Shown: positions 1 to 9,366 of the stretch, piece after piece | Layout of the letters: every line of letters starts with the position of its first letter | Numbering within the stretch: position 1 is the first letter of the stretch | Origin: an uncultured Bacteroidales bacterium | GTDB lineage: Bacteria > Bacteroidota > Bacteroidia > Bacteroidales > Muribaculaceae | Reading direction: 5' to 3' | NCBI GenBank assembly: GCA_902792895.1 | Contig: CADBBK010000005.1 | Span: 33,312 to 97,311, forward strand | Length of the DNA stretch: 64,000 nt | Made by a program: the position numbers and the translations under genes | The notes under the pieces: model-generated | The model's input: only the letters and a program-made list of their open reading frames with translations | What the model was told of the DNA's origin: nothing | The model's database searches: none

Positions 1-127
1 TGCATCCCCCTGCGTTACAACTTCTACCAGGGCACCCAGAAGGTCAAGCTCCTCGACCCGCACCAAGATACCCCAGGCCCGCATCTGCTGCATCTTCGAG
101 ATTAACAGCCTGGAAGTGTTCCTTTAA
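1..127 (+). other. Left-edge sequence, possible gene remnant
   Basis: Frame 1 is open from the window edge to a TAA at 103-105, and frame 2 is open to a TAA at 125-127. Both readings give protein-like sequence, so this could be the 3' end of a gene that starts outside the window, perhaps with a frameshift near position 70-100. It is too short to assign a family. It may equally be non-coding. Confidence 0.2.
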
Positions 128-310
128 TATAACGTTTAGATTAAATCAATAATCCAAACCACGGATTTTGTTTCATCTCGTTGTTTTTCTTGGTGATTTT
201 TTGGGTTTTCCAAAATAAATCACTAATTTTGGGCACGTTTCAAGAACGTCTTCGCCCTCGACGGCGAGATTTGCTTTTGAGTTAATTACACGTATTACTA
301 ACATAAAAAT
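128..310 (+). promoter_or_regulatory. Intergenic region with Bacteroidetes-type promoter
   Basis: A TTTG at 200-203 is followed after 20 bases by TAATTTTG at 224-231, which matches the Bacteroidetes -33 TTTG and -7 TAnnTTTG consensus. It would drive the secreted-protein gene that starts at 311, giving a leader of about 70 bases. The leader holds a weak 5-bp hairpin (TCGCC/GGCGA, about 250-266). Nothing else is recognised here. Confidence 0.65.
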
Positions 311-1351
311 ATGGAAGCAATGAAAACGACTAGACAATCAATCGTAAAAGTGCTATTGTTTTTTACTCTATCATTTGGAGTGAATGCCACTGCAAACGCA
401 CAACTTGGCGGTCTGATTGATAAAGCAAAAAAGTCAGCTAAGAGTGTCGTTCAGAATGGAGTGAATAACACGGTGCAACAGGAGGTTGGCAATGCGCAGG
501 TTGACATGGCGCGCCAAAAAGATATCCGAAAAAAACAGGAAGAATTTCGGAAAGCACGTGCTGCCAATGAAAAGGCAGCTCAAGACAAGTGTGGACAAAC
601 CGGTGCCTTGCCTATGGCAGACAAGGCGAAAGGCGACGTGGATTTATACTATGATAATGGAATGCGTATGGGCATTTACCACACCAAGACAAAAGTGTGG
701 GAAAAGTTTGTGCGTGACAAGAAAGTTGACCCCAATAAATGGTTCTCAATGAACTTCACTTTCAAGGATGACGGTACCGTAGTTATCGATGACGGCACCA
801 AGGTGGGAGAATTCTCTTCAGACGGCACCGTGAACAGTGGTGTGACTAAAGGTATAAAGGTCGGCAAGGATAACTTTGTCTTTTGGAACGGCAAAGAAAT
901 CGGAAATATCAACGAACTGGGAGATATTCATTTAGGCAACACACTGGTTGGCTATTACTATGGCTCCATTGACCCTAAGATAGTTGCTTATATCATTTTT
1001 TGCCTTAACCTCAACGAGCAAATTATCACGGACGAACTGGCAAGACAAACGCAGTCTAAGATAATGCCCGGTTCATTGAACGATGAGTATCATGATGCAG
1101 CGCTTGCATCGATAAAGCGCAGGTTCCCCAATGTTCAGGATGTTGTCATCACCAGCAACGAATGGCGCATCATACGCGACAACCTGGGCAACATCATATC
1201 GCGAGCCTGTGACGGTTGGTACATCATCCCGAATGGCAATGGCCGACGCGCCATCAGTTATTGTTGGAAGCAGAGCTATCTTGGCGGCGGGCAGTATGAC
1301 AAGCTGGTGGAATCTGCTGCCAACGGATTCGATCCTATTGACCTGGATTAG
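311..1351 (+). CDS. Secreted protein of unknown function
   Basis: This encodes 346 residues. A second ATG at 320 gives a cleaner signal peptide (Met-Lys-Thr-Thr, then a hydrophobic run, then Ala-x-Ala near residue 30 ahead of QLGGL), so 320 may be the true start. After the signal sequence there is a basic, glutamine-rich helical stretch (about residues 35-90). A beta-rich section with repeated 'DGT...' and 'GKE' turns follows (about 105-215), and then a tail with several Trp and Tyr residues. It has no family I recognise. It is a single gene with its own promoter, followed by a gap of over 100 bases. It is probably periplasmic or surface-exposed, inferred only from the signal peptide. Confidence 0.7.
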   Translation: MEAMKTTRQSIVKVLLFFTLSFGVNATANAQLGGLIDKAKKSAKSVVQNGVNNTVQQEVGNAQVDMARQKDIRKKQEEFRKARAANEKAAQDKCGQTGALPMADKAKGDVDLYYDNGMRMGIYHTKTKVWEKFVRDKKVDPNKWFSMNFTFKDDGTVVIDDGTKVGEFSSDGTVNSGVTKGIKVGKDNFVFWNGKEIGNINELGDIHLGNTLVGYYYGSIDPKIVAYIIFCLNLNEQIITDELARQTQSKIMPGSLNDEYHDAALASIKRRFPNVQDVVITSNEWRIIRDNLGNIISRACDGWYIIPNGNGRRAISYCWKQSYLGGGQYDKLVESAANGFDPIDLD

Positions 1352-1463
1352 TTGGTCTGTTGCTTCTTTACAGCAATTAGGATACACGAGGGGGGATTTT
1401 GACGATCTCCCTCCTTGTTTCATATCAGATTTTGCTGTCTTTTAGACAACCGAACAGACTCCA

Positions 1464-1471
1464 TAATTTTG
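1464..1471 (+). promoter_or_regulatory. Bacteroidetes -7 element for small ORF
   Basis: TAATTTTG fits TAnnTTTG exactly and lies 17 bases before the ATG at 1488. A TTTG occurs at 1431-1434, but the spacing of 29 bases is too long for a normal -33 box. The promoter is therefore supported only by its -7 half. Confidence 0.45.
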
Positions 1472-1487
1472 CGGAAACTAAAACCGC

Positions 1488-1715
1488 ATGATTATGGAGT
1501 TAAATTTTAACAGTGTGGAAATGTCAAGCAAGCCGAACGCAGAGGTAAGCTCGTTTGACTATGCTGAGGCGCCGCTGACATTCAACTCTGTTGAGACCAT
1601 CCCGGTGCTCAACGCATCGGCCGCTTTCAAGACCGACGGCGGCAAGGTGTTCAAGTAGGACGTGGACATTGTGCTGTACATCATCATCAATGCCGAAGAC
1701 ACAAGGATTAACTGA
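1488..1715 (+). pseudogene. Small ORF interrupted by an in-frame amber stop
   Basis: ATG at 1488 opens 56 codons to a TAG at 1656-1658. The same frame then stays open for 18 more codons (a hydrophobic DVDIVLYIII stretch) to a TGA at 1713-1715. The reading after the TAG looks as protein-like as the reading before it, so the intact product was probably about 75 residues. A good -7 box lies just upstream. The options are a recent nonsense mutation, a real 56-residue protein, or a sequencing error. No family is recognised. Confidence 0.4.
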
Positions 1716-1882
1716 TACGAAACTCAATCAGCCTTGGCCCTGGGGTGAAAAAAGTCCTTGTTAATAACTTTTTTATTGCCGATTGAGAAAACGATTGGGA
1801 AAAAAGGTGTAATTTTACAATCCCTAGTTCTAGGCAAAAGTAATCTTACTTAAAACTACAAATTAAACTATAGTTTACATCG

Positions 1883-4800
1883 ATGATACCATTTGTACAT
1901 CTGCACGTACATTCACAATACTCCATCCTCGACGGGCAGGCACCTGTCAAGGAACTGGTCAATAAGGCTATCGCCGACGGTATGCGCGGCATGGCCCTTA
2001 CCGACCATGGCAACATGTTCGGCATCAAGGAATTGCATGATTATGTGGCTAAACTCAACAAGAAACGTGGCGAGAATGAGAAGTTCAAGCCCATCTTCGG
2101 CTGCGAGGTCTATGTGGCCAAAAAGGATCGCCACGAGCATCTCGACAAGCGCGACATCGGCCGCCACTTGATTCTGCTGGCCAAGAATCTGCAGGGCTAC
2201 AAGAACCTCATCAAGATTGTGTCCCATGCTTGGACCGAGGGCTTCTATTCCCATCCTCGTACTGACCACAGCGAGCTCGAGAAGTATCACGAGGGCATCA
2301 TCTGCTGCTCGGCATGTCTTGGCGGCGAGGTGCCCCAGTTGATCATGAATAATCAGATGCGTGAGGCGCGCGAGACGATACAGTGGTTCAAGAGCGTCTT
2401 TGGCGACGATTATTACCTGGAGCTGCAGCGCCACAAGGCGACGGTGGCTCGCGCCAACCATGAGACCTACGAGAAGCAGTGCCTGGTCAACGATGCGCTG
2501 ATTCAGTTTGCCCGCGAACTGGATATCAAACTCATCTGCACCAACGACTCCCACTTTGTCAACGAGGAAGATGCCGATGCCCATGAGCGACTCATCTGCC
2601 TCTCGACGGGCAAGAAACTCACCGACGAGAACGTGATGCTCTACAGCAAGCAGGAGTGGTTCAAGACGCAGGAGGAGATGAACACGGTGTTTGCCGACAT
2701 CCCCGAGGCGCTGCAGAATACCAACGAGATTCTCGACAAGGTGGAGATATACAGCATTGACCATGCGCCCATCTTGCCCGACTTCCCCTTGCCCGACGGC
2801 TTTGACAACGAGGACGACTACCTGCGCTATCTCGTCTATGAGGGCGCCAAGGAACGCTGGCCCGACATGGACGAGGAGCACCGCGAGCGCCTCGACTTTG
2901 AGCTGGAAACCATCAAGAACATGGGTTTCCCGGGTTACTTCCTCATCGTGCAGGACTACATCAGGATGGCGCCCAAACTGGGTTGCTCGGTGGGACCGGG
3001 CCGTGGCTCGGCGGCGGGTTCGGCTGTGGCCTATTGCTTGGGTATCACCAAGATTGACCCCTTGAAGTATGACTTGCTGTTCGAGCGTTTCCTCAACCCC
3101 GACCGTATCTCCCTGCCCGATATCGACACCGACTTTGACGACGACGGCCGTGCTGCGGTGTTGAACTATGTGACCGAGAAATATGGCGCTGACAAGGTGG
3201 CCCACATCGTGACCTATGGTACGATGGCGGCCAAGAGCGCCATCAAGGACGTGGCGCGCGTTGAGGACCTCACGGTGGCCGAGAGCAACCGTCTGGCCAA
3301 GTTTATCCCCTCTACTCCCAACGACATGCCCGAGAAAGAGCCGGGCAAGAAGTACAAGATTACAATTGAGAACTGCTTGACGTGTTTCCCCGAATTCCGT
3401 CAAGAGCTGGACAATGAGGATCCCAGGGTGGGCGAGACCATCCGCTTTGCCGAGAAACTCGAGGGCAGTGTCCGCAACACGGGCGTCCATGCCTGTGGCG
3501 TGATCATCGGCCGTGACCCCATCACCGACTGGGTGCCTGTGAGCACGGCAACCGACAGCGACGGCGAGCGCATCATCGTCACTCAGTACGAGGGCGGCGT
3601 CATCGAGAGCACCGGACTCATCAAGATGGACTTCCTGGGACTGAAGAACCTCTCGATCATCAAGGAGGCCCTGGCCAACATCAAGCTCAACCACGGTGTG
3701 GACATCGACATCGAGAAGATTCCCATCGATGACCCCAAGACCTATGAGCTCTACTGCAAGGGCAGGACTTCGGGCACCTTCCAGTTCGAGTCTACAGGTA
3801 TGCAGAAGTACCTCATGGAGCTGCATCCCACCTGTTTTGAGGACTTGATTGCCATGAATGCCCTCTATCGTCCGGGTCCCATGAGCTACATCCCGCAGTT
3901 CATCAACCGCAAGCATGGCAAGGAAGCCATCGAGTATGACATACCGTGCATGGAGCAGTACCTCAAGGAAACCTATGGCATCACGGTCTATCAGGAGCAA
4001 GTCATGCTGCTGTCCAGGCAGCTGGCAGGCTTCACCCGCGGCCAGAGCGACACCCTGCGCAAGGCCATGGGTAAGAAACAGATCGAGAAGATGAACGAGC
4101 TCGAGGCCCTGTTCTACGAGGGTGGTGAGAAGAATGGACACGACAAGAAGGTGCTGCAGAAGATCTGGGAGGATTGGAAGAAATTCGCCGAATACGCCTT
4201 CAACAAGTCGCATGCCACCTGCTACAGTTGGGTGGCTTACCAGACCGCTTATCTCAAGGCAAACTATCCCAGCGAGTACATGGCAGCCGTGCTGAGCAGC
4301 AACCTCTCGGATGTCGATAAACTCTCCAAGTACATGGACGAGTGCCGTGCGATGGGCATCGAGGTGCTCGGCCCCAACATCAACGAGAGCTACCGCAACT
4401 TCAGCGCTACCAAGGATGGCCGCATCCGCTTTGGCCTCGCCGGCATCAAGGGCGTGGGCTTCAGTTGTGTGGACGCCATTGTCGAGGAACGTGACAAGAA
4501 TGGCGTTTTCAAGGACATTTTCGACTTCGTGCAGCGCATCAACCAGGGTGCCTGCAACCGCAAGGCCCTGGAATCGATGGCGCTGGCAGGTGCGTTCGAC
4601 GACTTCAAGGAGATCAAGCGCGAGGACTTCTTCGAGCAGAATGCCCGTGGCGAAGTGTTCAGCGATACGCTCATGCGTTTCGGACAACGTTATCAGGCAA
4701 GCTTGCAGGAGATGCAGAATTCTCTGTTTGGAGCACTCGGTGGGGTAGAGGTGGCAACACCGGCCATCCCCAATGCCGAGCCCTGGTCGCAGCTGGAACG

Positions 4801-5428
4801 CTTGAACCGCGAGCGTGACCTGGTGGGCATGTATCTCTCGGCTCATCCGCTGGATCCTTACTATATGGAGGTGACCTACGGCTGTGACGCGCCGTTGGCC
4901 GAGGTGACTAACTTCAACAACCAACTGGACCGGGAAATCACCTTGGGCGGCCTGGTGGTGGATTTCCAGACACGTTTCGGCAAGAAGGGTAACCAGTTCG
5001 GCATCATGAAGATTGAGGACTACTCTGGCTCATTCGAGTTCATGCTGTTCGGCAACAAGTTTGTCGAGTACAAGAATTTTGGTACCCTCGGTCTGGCGAT
5101 CGTTGTGCGCGGAGCCTTCGAGAAAGGCTACGGCGACGTCGTCCGTTTCAATGTTCACTCGGTCGATTTGCTGGATAACCTCAAGGGCAAGATGGTCAAG
5201 AACCTGGTCATCACCCTCAGCGACGAGGACTTGAACAATGTCGATTTCTTGAGACAGCATCTGGGAGCCGAAGGCGATAACTGCTGTGAACTGTTCTTCC
5301 GGCTGAGGGACCATGCCAACGGTAAATATGTCATGCTCCGCTCCAACAGGCTGATAGCCGTGGACAAGCGGTTGATGGACGCCCTGCACGAGGCTGGAAT
5401 CGAGTGCCAGGTGAACGCCCGCGTGTGA
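1883..5428 (+). CDS. dnaE: DNA polymerase III alpha subunit DnaE
   Basis: This is the replicative polymerase subunit that extends both strands at the fork. The 1,181 residues are normal for DnaE. The N-terminal PHP domain opens with the HVHSQYS metal-binding motif. The pol III palm has the GPGRGSAAGS motif near residue 372 and the catalytic aspartates in PDIDTDFDDDGR near residues 412-423. The fingers region contains ALYRPGPM, and the C-terminus carries an OB-fold (about residues 1015-1080, starting at ITLGGLVVDF). No inactivating change is visible. It lies 96 bases upstream of trxA on the same strand, with no obvious terminator between them, so the two may be co-transcribed. Confidence 0.98.
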   Translation: MIPFVHLHVHSQYSILDGQAPVKELVNKAIADGMRGMALTDHGNMFGIKELHDYVAKLNKKRGENEKFKPIFGCEVYVAKKDRHEHLDKRDIGRHLILLAKNLQGYKNLIKIVSHAWTEGFYSHPRTDHSELEKYHEGIICCSACLGGEVPQLIMNNQMREARETIQWFKSVFGDDYYLELQRHKATVARANHETYEKQCLVNDALIQFARELDIKLICTNDSHFVNEEDADAHERLICLSTGKKLTDENVMLYSKQEWFKTQEEMNTVFADIPEALQNTNEILDKVEIYSIDHAPILPDFPLPDGFDNEDDYLRYLVYEGAKERWPDMDEEHRERLDFELETIKNMGFPGYFLIVQDYIRMAPKLGCSVGPGRGSAAGSAVAYCLGITKIDPLKYDLLFERFLNPDRISLPDIDTDFDDDGRAAVLNYVTEKYGADKVAHIVTYGTMAAKSAIKDVARVEDLTVAESNRLAKFIPSTPNDMPEKEPGKKYKITIENCLTCFPEFRQELDNEDPRVGETIRFAEKLEGSVRNTGVHACGVIIGRDPITDWVPVSTATDSDGERIIVTQYEGGVIESTGLIKMDFLGLKNLSIIKEALANIKLNHGVDIDIEKIPIDDPKTYELYCKGRTSGTFQFESTGMQKYLMELHPTCFEDLIAMNALYRPGPMSYIPQFINRKHGKEAIEYDIPCMEQYLKETYGITVYQEQVMLLSRQLAGFTRGQSDTLRKAMGKKQIEKMNELEALFYEGGEKNGHDKKVLQKIWEDWKKFAEYAFNKSHATCYSWVAYQTAYLKANYPSEYMAAVLSSNLSDVDKLSKYMDECRAMGIEVLGPNINESYRNFSATKDGRIRFGLAGIKGVGFSCVDAIVEERDKNGVFKDIFDFVQRINQGACNRKALESMALAGAFDDFKEIKREDFFEQNARGEVFSDTLMRFGQRYQASLQEMQNSLFGALGGVEVATPAIPNAEPWSQLERLNRERDLVGMYLSAHPLDPYYMEVTYGCDAPLAEVTNFNNQLDREITLGGLVVDFQTRFGKKGNQFGIMKIEDYSGSFEFMLFGNKFVEYKNFGTLGLAIVVRGAFEKGYGDVVRFNVHSVDLLDNLKGKMVKNLVITLSDEDLNNVDFLRQHLGAEGDNCCELFFRLRDHANGKYVMLRSNRLIAVDKRLMDALHEAGIECQVNARV

Positions 5429-5524
5429 CACTTTGTCCTTTGGCATCATTATTGCTATGATATGAACTATAATCGGATATTCGCTATTAATAACCAATAA
5501 CTCAAAATCCAACTAACTAAAAAA

Positions 5525-5836
5525 ATGGAAATTAACGACACTAACTACAAGGAGATTCTGGAATCGGGCAAGCCCGTCGTGATTGACTTCTGGGCAACCT
5601 GGTGTGGCCCCTGCCGCAGTATCGCTCCCATTGTTGAGGAACTGGCTACAGAGTATGAGGGACGTGTTATCATCGGCAAGTATAATGTCGAGGATGGTGA
5701 CGACCTGAGTGTGGAATACGGCATCCGCAGCATCCCCACGCTGCTGTTCTTTGACAAGACTGGCAACATGGTGGATAAGCACGTGGGCACTATTACCCGC
5801 GATGCCTTTGTGGCTAAAATCGACGCCCTGCTGTAG
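5525..5836 (+). CDS. trxA: Thioredoxin
   Basis: This 103-residue thioredoxin is a cytoplasmic disulfide reductant. The WCGPC active site is at residues 26-30 (Cys27 and Cys30). The cis-proline loop is in SIPTLLFF, and the buried Asp sits in the VVIDFWA strand. It has no signal peptide. It follows dnaE and is closed by a strong terminator, so dnaE-trxA may form one unit. Class II ribonucleotide reductase, encoded next door, needs a thioredoxin-type reductant, which makes the proximity functionally sensible, although nrdJ has its own promoter. Confidence 0.97.
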   Translation: MEINDTNYKEILESGKPVVIDFWATWCGPCRSIAPIVEELATEYEGRVIIGKYNVEDGDDLSVEYGIRSIPTLLFFDKTGNMVDKHVGTITRDAFVAKIDALL

Positions 5837-5854
5837 CGCGACGAGTCGCTTGAC

Positions 5855-5955
5855 CTGACCGCTTTCGGTCAGGAACACAATCACTAACCACAAGGACTGA
5901 ACGACCCTGGATGTGCAAGCATCGGGCTGTTCAGTCCTCGTTGTTTATATTTTTT
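5855..5955 (+). terminator. Terminator after trxA
   Basis: A 6-bp hairpin (CTGACC/GGTCAG, 5855-5872) is followed by a stronger 10-bp stem AGGACTGAAC/GTTCAGTCCT (5893-5902 with 5929-5938). The stronger stem leads into the T-rich stretch CGTTGTTTATATTTTTT. This fits a Rho-independent terminator for the dnaE-trxA unit. Confidence 0.75.
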
Positions 5956-6250
5956 ATCCTTCAACAATACTTGAAACCATGGGCACTCCACCCGTTGCCA
6001 TCGTCTCGCAAAATGTTTATTTTGAGCAACTTTATTTAGCGCAGGATTGACGTTTTGGAAAACTTTTTTCATTACCTTAAAAATTAAGGAATTGAAAATC
6101 AGTTGATTATAAAATTTTTCAAAAAATTTTAGAAATCCTTGCAATTATTTTGTTAATCAAAAATAATGTTCTAACTTTGCAAGGATTTTCCCGTTGTGGC
6201 AATCCAAAAATTCTAAATCCTTAAAAACAACCAAATTACAATAGATAGCA
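5956..6250 (+). promoter_or_regulatory. nrdJ promoter with 12-bp inverted repeat
   Basis: TTTG at 6149-6152, a 19-base spacer and TAACTTTG at 6172-6179 form a near-ideal Bacteroidetes promoter. A perfect 12-bp inverted repeat, AAATCCTTGCAA (6133-6144) and TTGCAAGGATTT (6177-6188), brackets it, and its right arm overlaps the -7 box. The left arm lies upstream of the transcription start, so it should act as DNA and not as an RNA hairpin, which suggests a repressor operator. A smaller TTTTG/CAAAA repeat (6148-6162) is nested inside. The leader of about 65 bases is too short for a cobalamin riboswitch. The rest of the region is AT-rich and featureless. Confidence 0.7.
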
Positions 6251-8824
6251 ATGGAAAAAGAAACCTACACTTATCAACAGGCTTATGAAGCCTCGTTGAA
6301 GTACTTCGACGGCGATGAACTTGCCGCCAGGGTATGGGCAACGAAGTATGCCTTGAAGGATTCCTTCGGCCATCTCTTTGAACTGACCCCTGACGATATG
6401 CACCGCCGCATCGCGCGTGAAATCGCCCGCATCGAGAATAAGTATCCTAACCCCATGAGCGAGGACCGCTTGTTTGAGCTCATGAGCCACTTCCGCTACA
6501 TCGTGCCTCAGGGCAGTCCCATGGCGGGCATCGGCAACAATTTCCAGGTGGGCTCGTTGAGCAACTGCTTTGTAGTGGGACTTGACGGTGAACCCGACAG
6601 TTACGGCGGCATCCTCAAGATTGACGAGGAGCAGGTGCAACTCATGAAGCGCCGTGGTGGCGTGGGTCATGACCTGTCGCACATCCGTCCCAAGGGCTCG
6701 CCTGTCAAGAACAGTGCCTTGACGTCGACGGGCCTGGTGCCCTTCATGGTGCGTTACAGCAACAGCACCCGCGAGGTGGCCCAGGACGGACGCCGTGGTG
6801 CGCTCATGCTCACGGTGAGCATCAAGCACCCCGATGCCGAGTCGTTTATCGATGCCAAGATGGAAGAGGGCAAGGTGACGGGCGCCAACGTGTCGGTGCG
6901 CATCGATGATGCCTTCATGCAGGCCGCCGTTGAGGGCAAGCCCTACCACCAGCAGTATCCCATCGACAGCGACAAGCCCATCTATGAAAAGGATACCGAC
7001 GCTGCACGCCTGTGGGCCAAGATCGTCCACAACGCATGGCGCAGCGCCGAGCCGGGCATCCTGTTCTGGGATACGATTACCCGTGAGGCTGTGCCCGACT
7101 GTTATGCCGACCTGGGTTTCAAGACGATCTCGACCAATCCCTGTGGCGAGATTCCCCTGTGTCCCTATGATAGTTGCCGTCTGATTGCCATCAACCTCTA
7201 CAGCTATGTGAAGAATCCGTTCACCCCCGAGGCTAGCTTTGACTTTGACCTGTTTGCCGAGCATGTGGCCTGCGCTCAGCGCATGATGGATGACATCATC
7301 GACCTGGAGATGGAGAAGATTGAGAAGATTCTCGACAAAATCAATTCCGACCCCGAGACACCCGAGGTAAAGACCACCGAGCTCAACCTGTGGAACAAGA
7401 TCCGCAACAAGACGCTCAAGGGACGCCGCACCGGCGTGGGCACCACAGGCGAGGGCGACATGATTGCTGCTATGGGCCTGCGTTATGGCACTCCCGAGGC
7501 TACCGAATTCTCGGTGAGCGTCCACAAGGCACTGGCACTGGCTGCCTATGGCTCTTCGGTGCAGATGGCCAAGGAGCGCGGCGCCTTCGAAATCTATGAT
7601 GCCAAGCGCGAGGAAAACAACCCCTACATCAACCGCATCCGCGAAGCTGATCCGAAACTCTATGAAGAAATGGTGAAGTATGGCCGCCGCAACATCGCTT
7701 GCCTGACCATCGCCCCGACAGGCACCACCAGCCTGTTGACTCAGACCACCTCGGGCATCGAGCCGGTGTTCATGCCCGTCTATAAGCGTCGTCGCAAGGT
7801 CAACCCCAGCGACAAGGACGTGCATGTTGACCTGGTTGACGAGAATGGCGACTCGTTCGAGGAGTTCATCGTCTATCACCACAAGCTGGTGACCTGGATG
7901 AACATCAACAACATTCCCGTGCGCCGCGACTACACCCAGGAGGAACTCAATGCCATCGTCGAGAAGTCACCTTATTATAAAGCCACCGCCAACGATGTGG
8001 ATTGGGTGAACAAGGTGCGCATGCAGGGCGAGGTACAAAAGTGGGTGGACCACTCCATCAGCGTGACAATCAACCTGCCCAATGACATCAGCGAGGAGAT
8101 GGTGGGCAAACTCTATGTCGAGGCATGGCGCAGCGGCTGCAAGGGCTGCACCGTCTATCGTGACGGCTCGCGCACGGGTGTGCTCGTAGCGCTGAGCGAC
8201 AACGACAAGAAGAAAGAGAAGGAAAAGGAGAATGCTGCCGGCACCGAACAGGCTGCACGTTACATCGCCGAGGAGGAGCACATCCTCAAACGCCCCGTCG
8301 AACTCGAGGCCGACGTCGTTCGTTTCCAGAACAAGAAGGAGAAGTGGATTGCCTTCATCGGCTTGATTGATGGCCGTCCTTACGAGATTTTCACCGGTAT
8401 TGCCGATGACGATGAGGGGATCTTCTGTCCCAAGTCGGTCACCAAGGGTAAAATCATCAAGGCTGTCGGTGAAGATGGCGTGAAGCGCTATGACTTCCAG
8501 TTCATCAACAAGCGGGGTTTCAAGACCACTATCGAAGGCCTGAGCGAGAAGTTCAACCCCGAGTTCTGGAACTACGCCAAGCTCATCTCGGGTGTGCTGC
8601 GCTACGGTATGCCCATTCCCCAGGTGCTCAAGCTCGTGAGCAGCCTGGAACTTGACAGCCAGTCGATCAACACCTGGAAAATGGGTGTGGAGCGCGCCCT
8701 CAAGCGCTACATCCACAACGGCGACGCGGCTGCCGAGCGCTGTCCCAACTGTGGCCAGAACACGCTGGTCTATCAGGAGGGCTGCCTCATCTGCACCAAC
8801 TGCGGCACTTCGCGTTGCGGTTGA
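6251..8824 (+). CDS. nrdJ: Adenosylcobalamin-dependent (class II) ribonucleotide reductase
   Basis: This enzyme reduces ribonucleotides to deoxyribonucleotides using a B12-derived radical. The 857 residues show the alpha-barrel features SNCFVVG (about residue 100), RRGGVGHDLS, NPCGEIPL (about residue 298) and PTGTTSLLTQ. A C-terminal zinc-ribbon-like CPNCGQ...CTNCGTSRCG contains the redox Cys pair that is regenerated by thioredoxin. The ATG is preceded by a clear promoter. It stands as a single-gene unit with its own terminator. The flanking inverted repeat suggests specific regulation, perhaps by oxygen, B12 or nucleotide pools (inference). Confidence 0.96.
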   Translation: MEKETYTYQQAYEASLKYFDGDELAARVWATKYALKDSFGHLFELTPDDMHRRIAREIARIENKYPNPMSEDRLFELMSHFRYIVPQGSPMAGIGNNFQVGSLSNCFVVGLDGEPDSYGGILKIDEEQVQLMKRRGGVGHDLSHIRPKGSPVKNSALTSTGLVPFMVRYSNSTREVAQDGRRGALMLTVSIKHPDAESFIDAKMEEGKVTGANVSVRIDDAFMQAAVEGKPYHQQYPIDSDKPIYEKDTDAARLWAKIVHNAWRSAEPGILFWDTITREAVPDCYADLGFKTISTNPCGEIPLCPYDSCRLIAINLYSYVKNPFTPEASFDFDLFAEHVACAQRMMDDIIDLEMEKIEKILDKINSDPETPEVKTTELNLWNKIRNKTLKGRRTGVGTTGEGDMIAAMGLRYGTPEATEFSVSVHKALALAAYGSSVQMAKERGAFEIYDAKREENNPYINRIREADPKLYEEMVKYGRRNIACLTIAPTGTTSLLTQTTSGIEPVFMPVYKRRRKVNPSDKDVHVDLVDENGDSFEEFIVYHHKLVTWMNINNIPVRRDYTQEELNAIVEKSPYYKATANDVDWVNKVRMQGEVQKWVDHSISVTINLPNDISEEMVGKLYVEAWRSGCKGCTVYRDGSRTGVLVALSDNDKKKEKEKENAAGTEQAARYIAEEEHILKRPVELEADVVRFQNKKEKWIAFIGLIDGRPYEIFTGIADDDEGIFCPKSVTKGKIIKAVGEDGVKRYDFQFINKRGFKTTIEGLSEKFNPEFWNYAKLISGVLRYGMPIPQVLKLVSSLELDSQSINTWKMGVERALKRYIHNGDAAAERCPNCGQNTLVYQEGCLICTNCGTSRCG

Positions 8825-8839
8825 TACAATGATTCATCA

Positions 8840-8868
8840 GGGGCTGTCAATGGCGATGGCCCCTTTTT
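8840..8868 (+). terminator. Terminator after nrdJ
   Basis: GGGGC (8840-8844) pairs with GCCCC (8859-8863), followed directly by TTTTT. It is a short intrinsic terminator 16 bases after the nrdJ stop. Confidence 0.7.
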
Positions 8869-8884
8869 ACTATTATAATTGATT

Positions 8885-9358
8885 ATGAAACCAATAGTCA
8901 AGTTCAACCTGTGGCGGCTCTTGCTGGCCGTGATGATGGTCGGGGCCATGACAACCTATTTGGTCTCCTGCGGTGATGACGAACCGATGGACGTCGATTA
9001 CTACCTGGACATCCAGTCGACCGAGGCTTTTAAGAACGCTGCTGCCGACGAGCAGCAAGGCACTGCATCCTCGTCAACGACCAGTGTAATCTACACTTCG
9101 ATTACGCGCCTGCAAAATGCGCTCGCTACGGCCTATCCCGTGCGTGATACCAAGGGTAATGATGCAGCCGTGATTTCTGCCTGTGACGAGGTTTACAGGA
9201 GCTACATTGAGTCTCAAGGCGTGATTGACGGACCGGTAGTCTGTGTGGTTTCCTTGTGTAAGGTCCGCTTGGAAGGGGGCCTTGTGCGGAGTTCTATCCA
9301 ACTCAAGACCTACAGGTTCCGTATGGCATCGGTCGATGATGGCTTATTTGGCCAATAG
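8885..9358 (+). CDS. Small lipoprotein of unknown function
   Basis: This encodes 157 residues from the ATG at 8885; an in-frame TTG at 8879 is a less likely start. A type II signal peptide ends in the lipobox LVSC (Cys near residue 29), followed by GDDEP. An acidic residue directly after the lipid-bearing Cys is compatible with surface export in Bacteroidetes. The mature part is Ser/Thr-rich and then mixed alpha/beta. No family is recognised. It converges on the DUF1963 gene with only 8 bases between the stop codons. Confidence 0.75.
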   Translation: MKPIVKFNLWRLLLAVMMVGAMTTYLVSCGDDEPMDVDYYLDIQSTEAFKNAAADEQQGTASSSTTSVIYTSITRLQNALATAYPVRDTKGNDAAVISACDEVYRSYIESQGVIDGPVVCVVSLCKVRLEGGLVRSSIQLKTYRFRMASVDDGLFGQ

Positions 9359-9366
9359 CCAGTGAC

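Larger units (their letters stand above)
1352..1882 (+). other. Intergenic region before dnaE
   Basis: This 531-base gap holds the small interrupted ORF at 1488-1715 and its promoter. Its distal part is AT-rich. A degenerate -7-like TAATTTTA lies at 1810-1817 and a small palindrome CCTAG-TT-CTAGG at 1823-1834. Either could belong to the dnaE promoter region, but neither is a clear match. Confidence 0.4.

Noticed and set aside
1913-4924. A 1,003-codon open frame on the minus strand opposite dnaE
   Set aside because: It lies entirely within dnaE, which has all catalytic motifs. The antisense frame is open because of third-position GC bias and has no recognisable domain.
6180-6250. Cobalamin riboswitch upstream of nrdJ
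   Set aside because: The leader is about 65 bases, too short for the riboswitch, and no B12-box sequence is seen.
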